DNA of 64,000 nucleotides from Nocardioides ganghwensis (GTDB lineage: Bacteria > Actinomycetota > Actinomycetes > Propionibacteriales > Nocardioidaceae), in contig NZ_JACXYX010000003.1 in assembly GCF_014779655.1 (NCBI RefSeq), forward strand, positions 248,001 to 312,000, given 5' to 3'. This document shows positions 1 to 11,462 of the stretch, one piece after another. The position numbers and the translations under genes were made by a program. The notes under the pieces were generated by a model. That model was not told the origin of the DNA, did not search any database, and worked only from the letters and a program-made list of their open reading frames with translations. Every line of letters starts with the position of its first letter. Position 1 is the stretch's first letter.

Positions 1-16
1 GGTACGGGGGCCGGAC

Positions 17-56
17 GTCAGACGAACCCGCACCGATGGGTGCGGGTTCGTCTGAC
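17..56. repeat. Perfect 18-bp inverted repeat, possible terminator
   Basis: The arms at 17-34 and 39-56 are exact reverse complements around a 4-base loop (GATG). The hairpin lies 11 bases past the stop codon of the minus-strand Fe-S oxidoreductase gene, so it could end that transcript, although no T-run follows. Its right half recurs near 56765 with one mismatch over 26 bases, so it may be a dispersed genomic element rather than a plain terminator. Confidence 0.6.
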
Positions 57-66
57 GCTGGGCCGA

Positions 67-3666
<3,600 letters not shown>

Positions 3667-3793
3667 GTGGGGCTGCTCCTCGGTAGGGGCGTACAGAGCC
3701 GCAGCCTAGGGCCGCCGAACGCGCCGACGGCAGGGCCCTGCAGGGTGAGATGGATCCTACCCGCAGGTAACTTGATCCACGAAGCCGTGTGGA

Positions 3794-4090
3794 TCAGTTC
3801 ACGATCGCGACGTTCTCGACCTCGATCTCGCGGGCGTCCTCGCGGTGTCCGGCGAGCTGGGTCCTGACCTGGTCGAGTGCCTCGGTGAGCCTCGCGACCC
3901 CGTCGCGGAGCTTCTGCTGGTGCTCGAGGTGGGCGAGGTGGGACTCGCTCGTCTCGTCCCAGCCGGGGGTGAGCGTCTCGACCTGCTCGAGGAGGTCGCC
4001 GATCTGCGTCGTGATCTGCTCGGTGGCGTCGGCGAGGGCGGACTCCAGCGTCGAGATCGAGCCCTGGTGCACGACCAGCCCGCGGGTCAT
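3794..4090 (-). CDS. Small helical protein next to T7SS cargo, WXG100-like partner
   Basis: The 98-residue protein is mostly helical and rich in Leu, Gln and Glu, with a central G-W pair (TPGWDETSESH) that matches the helix-turn-helix bend of WXG100 proteins. Its ATG overlaps the stop of the gene before it (ATGA at 4087-4090), so the two are probably translated together and may form a heterodimer, as EsxA/EsxB-type pairs do. No secretion tail motif is obvious. Family assignment rests on size, shape and context and is tentative. Confidence 0.65.
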   Translation of the reverse strand: MTRGLVVHQGSISTLESALADATEQITTQIGDLLEQVETLTPGWDETSESHLAHLEHQQKLRDGVARLTEALDQVRTQLAGHREDAREIEVENVAIVN

Positions 4091-4407
4091 CGGGGACCAC
4101 CCCCGAGGCGGTCGGCGAGCTGCCCCGAGCGCTCGGCCTGGGCCACGTCGTTGGTGGCGTGCTCCTGGGCGACGTACATCAGGCTCTGCGAGTAGCCGTC
4201 GAGGATCGGGCCCAGCGTGATCGCGACGTCGAACCAGGCGTTGATCGCCTCGCCGAAGCCGGCGGCCGCCTGACCGCTGAAGCCCTTGCCGGCCTCGGTC
4301 TCGATGGTGGCGCCCAGTGCCTGCAGGGTCTGCTGCAGCGGCTCCACCGCGTCGGCCACGGCCTGTGCCGCCGCCTGCATCTCGGAGTAGACAAGTCCGA
4401 CGGCCAC
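4087..4407 (-). CDS. WXG100/ESX-type small secreted protein candidate
   Basis: The 106-residue protein has two helical halves, with FSGQAAAGF in the middle and NAWFDVA after it, and a Y-x3-E signature (YVAQE) near the C-terminus, as found on type VII substrates. It starts with GTG after a purine-rich AGAGGGGG stretch. It is coupled to the 98-residue gene behind it and faces the toxin operon across a 120-base divergent promoter region. I infer an ESX-type chaperone or carrier for the neighbouring effector; the exact subfamily is not certain. Confidence 0.68.
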   Translation of the reverse strand: MAVGLVYSEMQAAAQAVADAVEPLQQTLQALGATIETEAGKGFSGQAAAGFGEAINAWFDVAITLGPILDGYSQSLMYVAQEHATNDVAQAERSGQLADRLGGGPR

Positions 4408-4527
4408 GGCCGCCCCCTCTCGCTCGGGTCGATCGGCTCCTTCCTACCCCCTGTGCGGTCTCCTCACACCCGGGCCGGCCCGATTTCCGGCGGTTTGGAC
4501 AGCGCCGCCGGTGGGAATCGGGAGGGC
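4408..4527. promoter_or_regulatory. Divergent promoter region of the T7SS toxin locus
   Basis: This 120-base gap separates the minus-strand WXG-like pair from the plus-strand toxin operon, so it must carry the start signals for both. It contains a small hairpin (CCGGCGG and CCGCCGG arms, around 4490-4515) just before the GGGAGGG ribosome site of the plus-strand gene. No clear -10/-35 boxes are recognisable. Confidence 0.4.
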
Positions 4528-4851
4528 ATGCCGTCGTACGACTACGAGGTCGACCTCGAGAGCATGGGCAAGGCTGCCAAGGGGCTCAACGAGACCGTCC
4601 AGCTCTTCAAGGACAAGGACGTCGAGGACCTGGTGCCCGGCCGGGGCGACGTCGGCAGCGACGTCGTCTGGGACGCGCTCGACGAGTTCAAGGGTCGCTG
4701 GGAGGAAGGCGTCAACAACCTCTGCCAGGACGTCGAGGAGATGGCGGGCCGGCTGGGCAAGATCGCGATGAACTACTTCGAGACCGACAAGGCCGGCTAC
4801 GACGCGCTGTCGGCGCTCAAGGGCACCATCGCGGGCATCAAGGTGATGTGA
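4528..4851 (+). CDS. WXG100-like secretion partner of the TNT effector
   Basis: The 107-residue helical protein ends with a Y-x3-D motif (YFETD), the type VII export signature, followed by about 20 more residues. The start at 4528 is chosen because GGGAGGG sits just upstream and the length then fits the family; the open frame runs further upstream. It is followed after one base by the effector gene, so it probably acts as the effector's co-secreted partner, as small Esx proteins do for large LXG/WXG effectors. Confidence 0.7.
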   Translation: MPSYDYEVDLESMGKAAKGLNETVQLFKDKDVEDLVPGRGDVGSDVVWDALDEFKGRWEEGVNNLCQDVEEMAGRLGKIAMNYFETDKAGYDALSALKGTIAGIKVM

Positions 4852-4852
4852 C

Positions 4853-6544
4853 GTGCCGGACTTCGAGATCGAGGGCAACCCCGGCGCCATCCGGTCGAAG
4901 GCCGTGCTCATGGAGCAGAAGGGCCAGCTCTTCTACGACACCGGCGACGCGCTGGCGAAGATCGACGTGTCGGGCTGGACCGGCCGCGCCGCCGACGAGT
5001 TCCGCGAGGCGCACGACCTCGAGCCCGAGCGGTGGACCAAGGCCGGCAACGGCTTCAAGAGGGCCGCGGCCGGCCTCACCACGTACGCCGGCGCGCTCGA
5101 GGACGCGCAGCGGCGCGCCGCGGAGGCCAGGGCCGAGCACGAGCGCGGCCAGCGCGAGTCGGAGAGCGCCCGCACGCAGTACGACTCCTACCTGGGCCGG
5201 ATGCGCGCCTACTGGAGCAGTGGCGGCACCGACCCGGCCGAGCCCTTCGTCGACTGGGGCGACCCGATCCAGCAGGAGGCGCTGCGCGCCCTGCAGGCCG
5301 CCCGTGCCGACCTCGACAACGCGGCCGCGACCTGCGCCGGTGAGGTCCGCGCCGGCTGCGCCGACGCCCCCGAGGAGCCCAACTGGCTCGAGTCCGGCCT
5401 GAAGTTCGTCGGCGGCATCTTCGAGGGCGCGGGCGAGGCCGTCTGGGACCTGCTGACGATGGTGCCGTTCAGCCCCGTCAACCTGGTCATCGACGCCTAC
5501 AAGCTGGCCACGGGCGACCTCACGCCCGAGGAGCTGGCCAAGACCTACGAGCTCGACGTCGAGAACGGCTGGGCGATGGCGCAGGGCATCTACACCGGGC
5601 TCACGACCGACCCGGTCGGCTTCGGCAAGGAGCTCGGCAAGAGCCTGCTCGACTGGGACACGTGGGCCGACGACCCGGCCCGCGCCATCGGGCACCTCGT
5701 GCCGGACGCGATCGTCGCCGTCGCGACCGGCGGGGCCGGTGCGGTCGCCACGCGCGGCGGCAAGATGGGCATGGACCTGCTCGACGGCCTCGCCGACCTG
5801 GCGAGGTTCCGCCACCTCGACGACCTGTCCGACCTCGGCGGACTCCGGAGGCTCGACGACGGCGCGCCGCGGTCGATGTTCGAGCTCGACGGCGACGGCC
5901 CGTGGCGCAGCCTCGACGACCAGCTCCGGGAGCCGAGCTACTCGTCGTCCAACCGCAGCATCATCGACGACGACTACGACATCTTCGGCCGCAACCCCGA
6001 GACCGGCCAGCCCTACACCCGCGCGGAGTTCGAGGACGCCTTCCGCACCACCAACGAGCGCGGCGAGACCGACTGGGACTGGGGCCGGGCCGCTCCCAAC
6101 GACGGCAAGGTGCCCGGCACCGACGAGATCGTCGACCCGCACGACGTGCCGCGGATGGACCGGATCGGCGGCCCCAACGGCGCCTACTTCGGCGACGACG
6201 GCGCCATGATGAGCGAGCGTTCGCTGCCGCCCGACCGCCTCAACTTCGAGCGCAACCCGTGGGAGATCAACCGCGACCACCCCGACCTCCAGGACGGCTC
6301 GGTCCGCATCGAGAAGTCCGAGGTGGCCCCGGCCTTCGGCCAGGAGGGCGGCGGCAACCAGTACCGCTTCCTCGATGCCGACGGCACGCCCCTCAGCCAG
6401 GCCGAGCTCGTCGAGCGTGGGATCATCGACAACCCCTACCGATTCGACGCCGGCGACGCCGCGACGGGCGCCGCCGTCACCCACGGTGCGCAGACCGCCG
6501 ACCGGCTGGCCGACGAGCACCGCAACGAAGGAGCACCACGGTGA
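4853..6544 (+). CDS. T7SS effector with C-terminal TNT-type NAD glycohydrolase domain
   Basis: The 563-residue protein has three parts. Residues 1-160 form a helical WXG-type secretion domain with the bend GWTGRAADEF at 41-50. A glycine/alanine-rich linker follows (about 185-400). Residues 414-530 match the tuberculosis necrotizing toxin (TNT, DUF4237) fold: PNDGKVPG, MDRIGGPNG, ERSLPP and the signature FGQEGGGNQY with Gln at 497 and 503. TNT of M. tuberculosis CpnT hydrolyses NAD+ in target cells, so this is probably an interbacterial or cytotoxic NAD glycohydrolase. The GTG start comes one base after the upstream stop. The next gene overlaps its end by four bases, the usual toxin-immunity arrangement. 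Activity itself is inferred. Confidence 0.82.
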   Translation: MPDFEIEGNPGAIRSKAVLMEQKGQLFYDTGDALAKIDVSGWTGRAADEFREAHDLEPERWTKAGNGFKRAAAGLTTYAGALEDAQRRAAEARAEHERGQRESESARTQYDSYLGRMRAYWSSGGTDPAEPFVDWGDPIQQEALRALQAARADLDNAAATCAGEVRAGCADAPEEPNWLESGLKFVGGIFEGAGEAVWDLLTMVPFSPVNLVIDAYKLATGDLTPEELAKTYELDVENGWAMAQGIYTGLTTDPVGFGKELGKSLLDWDTWADDPARAIGHLVPDAIVAVATGGAGAVATRGGKMGMDLLDGLADLARFRHLDDLSDLGGLRRLDDGAPRSMFELDGDGPWRSLDDQLREPSYSSSNRSIIDDDYDIFGRNPETGQPYTRAEFEDAFRTTNERGETDWDWGRAAPNDGKVPGTDEIVDPHDVPRMDRIGGPNGAYFGDDGAMMSERSLPPDRLNFERNPWEINRDHPDLQDGSVRIEKSEVAPAFGQEGGGNQYRFLDADGTPLSQAELVERGIIDNPYRFDAGDAATGAAVTHGAQTADRLADEHRNEGAPR

Positions 6545-6819
6545 ACGAGCTCGACGAGGTCGCCGAGGCGCTCCTTGCGCGCGGGCTCGGTGAGGGCGTC
6601 GACTTCTTCGTGTCCGGCCGCTCGCCCGTCGACCTCTCCAGCGAGTACGTCGGACTCCGCCGCCTCGACGACGGTGGCTACGAGGTCTGGTACCGCGGCG
6701 ACTGGGGCACGGACAAGACGTTGGTCGAGACCCCTGACTTCGCCGTCGCGCGCGAGCGCTTCGTCGAGGAGGCCGTGCGGCTCGCCCGGGGCCGGTGGGG
6801 CAGGAAGGTGCGCGGATGA
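6541..6819 (+). CDS. Putative immunity protein to the TNT toxin
   Basis: The 92-residue acidic protein starts at a GTG that overlaps the toxin stop codon (GTGA). It has a short mixed alpha/beta pattern: a leading helix, the strand-rich stretch VGLRRLDDGGYEVWYRGDWG, then a long helix ending in basic residues. Size and position fit the cytosolic antitoxins that bind TNT domains (the IFT protein of M. tuberculosis is the precedent). No family was recognised from sequence alone, so the role is inferred from context. Confidence 0.6.
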   Translation: MNELDEVAEALLARGLGEGVDFFVSGRSPVDLSSEYVGLRRLDDGGYEVWYRGDWGTDKTLVETPDFAVARERFVEEAVRLARGRWGRKVRG

Positions 6820-7484
6820 TCGTCGACGCGGTCCGGAGCCTGCTGCAGGAGGCCGGCCTGGACGCCGATGCGGTGCTGTGGGCGGCGGTCTCCGACCAGC
6901 CGCCCCGGGTGCCGAGCCACCGGTGGGTCGTGTGGCCGACGGCGGATGACGAGATCGTGCTCGGCGGCTCCGACCACGGGCGCTTCGCGGCGTACGCCCG
7001 CTTCGGGGACCCGACGCTCGTCGCCGAGATCCTGTCTCGATGGCTCGAGCCCGACCTGCCGCCCGCGCCACGGGACCGGGCCACTCTCCATGCCGCGTCG
7101 CTCTCGGTCGCCGACATGCTCGTCGGCCCCGATGCGGTCGCCGAGTTGTCGCAGGACGGCTTCCTGCCCGGTTCGGTGGTCCCGGTCGGGGCGCCCCTCG
7201 ACCACATCGGCAACGCCAGCGGACACGTGCTGCACCTCTACGACACCGCTTTCGCCGCGCGCAGCCTGCCGCCCACCGACGCCAACGAGCCGCGGACCGG
7301 CTTCGTGCTCGAGGCGACCCTGCCCGACGCCTGCCGGGTCGTCCGGGTCGAGCCGTGGTTCGGCCAGCCCGGCGGTGGCGTGTCGATCGTCCTCGACCGC
7401 GTCATCGCCTACTACGTCGACCGGGGCGTGCTGTCACCGTTCGCCGTCGAGCCCGACGGCGAGCCGGCGGAGACCACGGCGTGA
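6816..7484 (+). CDS. Immunity-like domain fused to a second TNT-like domain
   Basis: The 222-residue protein begins at an ATG overlapping the stop of the putative immunity gene (ATGA). Residues 1-85 (RWVVWPTADDEIVLGGSDHG) follow the same strand/helix order as the preceding immunity protein. Residues 115-210 follow the TNT pattern of the effector: GSVVPVG, LDHIGNASG, ARSLPP, then PWFGQPGGGVS with Gln 184, and a closing helix-strand. The second glutamine of the signature seems replaced by serine. There is no WXG or signal sequence, so it should stay in the cytosol. It could be a decoy, an inactive relic or a module store for toxin exchange; none of these is shown. Confidence 0.6.
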   Translation: MIVDAVRSLLQEAGLDADAVLWAAVSDQPPRVPSHRWVVWPTADDEIVLGGSDHGRFAAYARFGDPTLVAEILSRWLEPDLPPAPRDRATLHAASLSVADMLVGPDAVAELSQDGFLPGSVVPVGAPLDHIGNASGHVLHLYDTAFAARSLPPTDANEPRTGFVLEATLPDACRVVRVEPWFGQPGGGVSIVLDRVIAYYVDRGVLSPFAVEPDGEPAETTA

Positions 7485-7506
7485 GGCGGACGACCGTCGC
7501 GGCCGC

Positions 7507-9996
7507 TCAGCCCCGGCGTACGGTCTGCACCTTGCCGCCGCGCGAGAGCCGCACGGTCATCAGCACTCGCTGCTTCCCGGGTGCCTTCGCGCAGTAGGTG
7601 AACTCGCGGCCCAGCCGCTGCCACGGCTGGCCCACGCGTCGCATCAGCGCGCGGGCGCGGATGCCGGGCTCGGCGGCCCTCGTGAAGGAGCGCACCGGGC
7701 GTCGCAGCCCCGGGTTGCGGCAGGAGTCCGGCGCCAGGCCCCAGGCGCGCTCCCAGGTCTGGAGGTACGCCTCCGCGCCGCGGGCGAGGTCGGCTCCGAG
7801 GGCGGCCCCGTCGGCACCCGCCACGTGCTGGGCGTCCTCCACCCAGTCGGCGTACAGGCCGTAGTGGGCGACGCCGTCGGTGTTGACGTCGTAGACCCGC
7901 TCGCCGCTGCGCTGCCGGTCGACGGTGACGCCGCCCAGCCCGCGGAAGGGGTACGTCACCGGGGCGGGCGCCTCGGCACCGCGCGGGTCGCCCTGGGCGC
8001 CGAAGCCGTTCATGTCGGAGCCGAACCCGAAGCCGAAGTAGTAGCGCCGGTCGGTCCAGCCGAGGTGCTGGCGCCACTTCGCCACGAAGCCGGTGGAGTC
8101 GCCGGCGTACGGAGCCACGAAGCCGCCGAGGCGGTAGATCCGCGGGTAGGCGTCCGGGGTCGACCACGAGTGCGAGGAGACCACGCCGACCGGACGACCG
8201 GCCGCCTGCTGCCGCTCCAGGTAGTCCAGCGCTGCGGTGCGGCCCGCGACGCTCATGTGGTCGGGGTCGACGAGGATCCTGTGGTCGGTCATCGCCGACA
8301 GCAGCCGCTCGCCGAGCGGGCTGAGGCCGAGCTGGTTGCAGTGCGGGCCGGCCGGGTAGACCGGCGCCGGCTGCACGCCAGTCTGGATCCCGGTGTCGCC
8401 GTACAGCTTCCAGATCGCGCCGAAGATCGCGTCCTGCTCCGGCGTCGACTGCCCGCCGCCGGGCAGGTCGCCGAGGTTGGGCGACTGGAGCCGGTCCTCG
8501 GTGCCCGGGGGGTGGGTGGCCGGGCACCGCTGCATCCGGAGGAACGACCCGGTGCTGAGGAAGTTGGCGCTGTTGGTCAGCGTGCCCGTGGTGCCGGCGT
8601 CGCCGGCGACTCCGGTGAAGGCGTTGTCGAACTTGTTGGTGAGCTCCATCTGGCTCACGCCGAGGCGCCTCATCTCGGCGAGCTCGGCGAGCATCTGCTC
8701 CTCGGTGCACGTCGGGCGGCCGAGCTGGACGTTGCAGCCCAGGGGGACGGACGTCTCCATGCCCATCACCACGGCGAGCTTGCCCTGGTTGATCACCCGA
8801 CGGGCCTCGAAGGGGTCGGTGACGATGCGGTACCAGCCGCGGCCGGGGCCGCCGTGCTGCGCGTCGACGTAGTCCTGCATCTCACGCATCCGCCTCGCCT
8901 GCAGCCGGACGGCGTCGCGGTCGTCGCACGAGTTCTTCTTCAGCGGGTAGACCGTGCACAGGACGTGGTTCTCGGTGAGCAGGCTCGTGTGGATCCGAAG
9001 CCCGGCGCGCCACGAGCGCTCGAGCCACTTGTAGTAGACCTGCTGGTGGGTCAGGGAGTGCGGGTTGGGCCAGTAGGAGAACGTCGGCCACCCGACGGGG
9101 TCGTGCCCGGTGCCGGGCGCCCGCTCGGCGAGCGCGTCCTCGAGCAGCGCGCCGCGGCCGTCGGCGACCCGGTGGTCCGGGCAGTCGACGAGCGCGGCGG
9201 GAGCGCCGTACGGGTGGAAGGGCGGGCTGCAGATCACCCGCCCGCCGAGGAACTCGTGGGTCTGGCCGTGGACGTGCGGGTCGACCCAGCCGCGGACCTC
9301 CTGATAGCTCGTGACGCCGCCGAACGGGCGGCCGCGCACGTTGGTCTCGACCTCGGGGAAGGCGACGCACCCGGACGTGCGACGCAGCGCGAACGCCTGC
9401 GGCGTGCCGGTCCCGAAGCCGTCGCCCGCGCGCCGCAGCGAGCGCCCGTCGGCGAGGGTGAAGGTGAAGCGCCCCTTGCCCACCTCGCGCGCCGTCCAGT
9501 CCGCCAACGGAGACGGGTCGGCGGCCCAGGTGGCCCCGTCGGCGCCCGTCGCGGCCAGGAACGTGCGGTCGGGCGCGTGGAGGAGGTAGGTGCCGAGCCC
9601 CGTCGCCTGGAACGTCAGCGACTGCCCGCCGAGCCGGTAGCAGCCGCCCGCCATCGCGTACACGCTCTCGGGGACCTTCCGGCGCGGGCTGCGCAACGGC
9701 ACCCCGGTCAGCCGCGGCTCGCGCTGGGTGCGCTGCGCCGAGACCCGGGCCCGGCTGGCCGCCCGTTGCCGCGGGGTGGTGCGGGCGGGGTGGGCCGCCG
9801 CCTCGCCGCTGCGGCTCAGCGCGTTCTTGGTCGTGGGGTCGTCGTGGACGTGCCCGTGCCCGGCGTCGTACGTCGTGGGCAGGCTGGCCGCCCCGCTGCC
9901 GGTCGGCGCGGCGGTCAGGACGGCTCCGACCACCAGCCCGCCGGCGGCCAGGAGAGAGGTCACGATGCGTCGCACGGGGCGTGGGGTGGGCGTCAC
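7507..9996 (-). CDS. Secreted metal-dependent-hydrolase-like protein
   Basis: The 829-residue protein begins with GTG seven bases after an AAGGAG site and has a signal peptide (RRIVTSLLAAGGLVVGAVLTAAP). A region near residue 240 reads DPHVHGQTHEF, an amidohydrolase-like H-x-H start. Later stretches, VVMGMETSVPLG, LVDPDHMSVAGR and GVVSSHSWS, resemble the metal-binding strands of membrane dipeptidase (M19) and amidohydrolase TIM barrels. It is probably an extracellular hydrolase. The long N-terminal part (40-230) has no recognised domain and the substrate is unknown. It is a single gene on its strand. Confidence 0.6.
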   Translation of the reverse strand: MTPTPRPVRRIVTSLLAAGGLVVGAVLTAAPTGSGAASLPTTYDAGHGHVHDDPTTKNALSRSGEAAAHPARTTPRQRAASRARVSAQRTQREPRLTGVPLRSPRRKVPESVYAMAGGCYRLGGQSLTFQATGLGTYLLHAPDRTFLAATGADGATWAADPSPLADWTAREVGKGRFTFTLADGRSLRRAGDGFGTGTPQAFALRRTSGCVAFPEVETNVRGRPFGGVTSYQEVRGWVDPHVHGQTHEFLGGRVICSPPFHPYGAPAALVDCPDHRVADGRGALLEDALAERAPGTGHDPVGWPTFSYWPNPHSLTHQQVYYKWLERSWRAGLRIHTSLLTENHVLCTVYPLKKNSCDDRDAVRLQARRMREMQDYVDAQHGGPGRGWYRIVTDPFEARRVINQGKLAVVMGMETSVPLGCNVQLGRPTCTEEQMLAELAEMRRLGVSQMELTNKFDNAFTGVAGDAGTTGTLTNSANFLSTGSFLRMQRCPATHPPGTEDRLQSPNLGDLPGGGQSTPEQDAIFGAIWKLYGDTGIQTGVQPAPVYPAGPHCNQLGLSPLGERLLSAMTDHRILVDPDHMSVAGRTAALDYLERQQAAGRPVGVVSSHSWSTPDAYPRIYRLGGFVAPYAGDSTGFVAKWRQHLGWTDRRYYFGFGFGSDMNGFGAQGDPRGAEAPAPVTYPFRGLGGVTVDRQRSGERVYDVNTDGVAHYGLYADWVEDAQHVAGADGAALGADLARGAEAYLQTWERAWGLAPDSCRNPGLRRPVRSFTRAAEPGIRARALMRRVGQPWQRLGREFTYCAKAPGKQRVLMTVRLSRGGKVQTVRRG

Positions 9997-10031
9997 GGCG
10001 GGCTCCTTCTCGTCCGAGGTTGAACGAGAGC

Positions 10032-10045
10032 ACCCGCTTGCGGGT
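10032..10045. promoter_or_regulatory. Short perfect inverted repeat upstream of secreted hydrolase gene
   Basis: ACCCGC and GCGGGT face each other across TT, 36 bases before the GTG of the minus-strand hydrolase gene. It could be an operator or a leader hairpin; nothing else in the 10010-10140 stretch is recognisable. Confidence 0.3.
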
Positions 10046-10142
10046 CACGTGGCAACCGTCAGGGAGCGGGCTGCGCTGATCGAAGGCTTCCCCCATGTTG
10101 GTCGAAGATCGAGGTACGGACGCGCGCCCCGGCGTAGCCTCC

Positions 10143-10167
10143 GAGTGCGGGCGTGGGGCCCGCACTC
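10143..10167 (+). promoter_or_regulatory. 10-bp-stem hairpin before the sortase gene
   Basis: The arms 10143-10152 and 10158-10167 are perfect reverse complements around a 5-base loop, ending 21 bases before the sortase ATG and leaving the GAGGGGTGTGGG ribosome site just outside the stem. It may be a 5'-leader structure or an operator. Confidence 0.4.
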
Positions 10168-10188
10168 GTGCGGATCGAGGGGTGTGGG

Positions 10189-10710
10189 ATGCGCAGGTGG
10201 GTCGTGGTCGTCATGGCGATCGCCGCCGTGCTGGTCGCAGCGCCGGCCGGTGCCGGCCCGGGGGTGACCACCGAGCGCGAGGCCGCGCTGGGCCGCCTCT
10301 CGATCCCCGCGATCAGGGTCGACGCCGGGATCATCCCGGTCGGCGTGACCAAGGCCGGGCACCTCGCGATCGGCCGCAGCGTCCGCGACGTCTACCGCTG
10401 GAAGCACGGGGTCCTCCCCGGCCAGCGGGGCAGCGCCGTGCTCGCCGGGCACACCTGGTCCAAGGGGCCCGGGGTCTTCGACAGGCTCGGCAGGCTGAAC
10501 CCCGGCAACGTGGTCGTGGTGGGCAAGAACCGGTTCAGGGTGACCCGCGTGCGCAAGGTGACGGGGATGACCCGCAAGGCCGTGGCCGGGCTCTTCAGCG
10601 ACCGCGGCAAGCCCCGGCTGGTGCTCATCACCTGCGGCGACCGCAACGACCTGACCGGGGTCTACCGCACCCGCATCATCGTCAACGCGAAGCTCGTGCC
10701 CAGCCGCTGA
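10189..10710 (+). CDS. Class F-type sortase
   Basis: The 173-residue protein has an N-terminal hydrophobic anchor or signal (4-22) and a compact sortase domain. The catalytic set is visible: His 88 in AGHTW, Cys 149 in LITCGD and Arg in VYRTR (160/162). Sortases cut an LPxTG-like motif and join the protein to the cell wall. The short length, the start RLSIPAIRVDAGI and the lack of a C-terminal membrane helix fit class F. No LPxTG protein is seen in the window, so its substrate lies elsewhere. The end of the gene overlaps the convergent IclR gene by 29 bases. ATG 10189 was preferred because the hydrophobic segment follows at once. Confidence 0.85.
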   Translation: MRRWVVVVMAIAAVLVAAPAGAGPGVTTEREAALGRLSIPAIRVDAGIIPVGVTKAGHLAIGRSVRDVYRWKHGVLPGQRGSAVLAGHTWSKGPGVFDRLGRLNPGNVVVVGKNRFRVTRVRKVTGMTRKAVAGLFSDRGKPRLVLITCGDRNDLTGVYRTRIIVNAKLVPSR

Positions 10711-11449
10711 CCCGCCGCGTCAGCCGCTCGGCCGTGGCCGTCACGGCGGCGGCCGCACCCGGGTCGTCGGCCGCGGCCTCACCCGGGAACGTGACCGCCA
10801 CGCCCGCCACCGGGTGCCCGTTGTGGTCGAGCACGGCGGCGGCGACGCTGCACAGGCCCGGCGTGACCTCGCCGTCCTCGGTGGCGTGGCCGCGCTGCCG
10901 CGTCGCGGACAGGACCGTGCGCAGCGCGCTGAGCGAGGTGGGTCCCGTGCCGTGGCGGTCGACGAACGCCGCACGGTCGGGATAGAGCGCGCGGACTTGG
11001 CTGGCGGGCAGGGCCGCGAGGATGGCCCGGCCCGACGCGGTGAGGTGGGCGGGGAGGCGTACGCCGACGTCGGTGACGAGCGGCGGGCGACCCGGCGCGC
11101 GCTCCTCCACCACGTAGAGGACGTCGCGGCCGTGCAGCACCGCGAGGTGGGCGCCGTGGCCGGTGCGGTCGACCAGCTCGGCGAGCGGCCGGCGGGCGAG
11201 CCGGGCCAGGGGCTCCTGCCGCGTGAAGCCGCTGCCCACCTCGAACGCGGCGACCCCGAGGCCGTAGCGGTGCTCCTCGGGCAGGTGCACCACGAAGCCC
11301 TCGTCGATCATCGTGTTGAGCAGGTGGTACGCCGTGCTGCGCGGGAGGTCGCAGGCCCGCACGATGCGGTCCAGCGGGACCGGGTCGGCCTGGGTGGCGA
11401 GGAACCGCAGGACGCGCAGCGTGCGCGTCGCGGCGGGGACCTGGCTCAC
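10682..11449 (-). CDS. IclR-family transcriptional regulator
   Basis: The 255-residue protein has the IclR winged helix at residues 5-65 (LRFLATQADPVPLDRIVRAC, then RSTAYHLLNTM) and a C-terminal ligand domain with GHPVAGVAVTFPG. IclR proteins sense small organic acids or aromatics. The GTG at 11449 is chosen because the family domain begins immediately after it; the frame stays open upstream only by chance in GC-rich DNA. Its last nine codons run through the end of the sortase gene on the other strand. No adjacent catabolic operon identifies its target. Confidence 0.85.
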   Translation of the reverse strand: MSQVPAATRTLRVLRFLATQADPVPLDRIVRACDLPRSTAYHLLNTMIDEGFVVHLPEEHRYGLGVAAFEVGSGFTRQEPLARLARRPLAELVDRTGHGAHLAVLHGRDVLYVVEERAPGRPPLVTDVGVRLPAHLTASGRAILAALPASQVRALYPDRAAFVDRHGTGPTSLSALRTVLSATRQRGHATEDGEVTPGLCSVAAAVLDHNGHPVAGVAVTFPGEAAADDPGAAAAVTATAERLTRRVSGWARASR

Positions 11450-11462
11450 CGTCGTCCGCGGC

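Noticed and set aside
7507..9996. Part of the TNT toxin locus
   Set aside because: It lies on the opposite strand with its own signal peptide and no WXG or T7SS motif.
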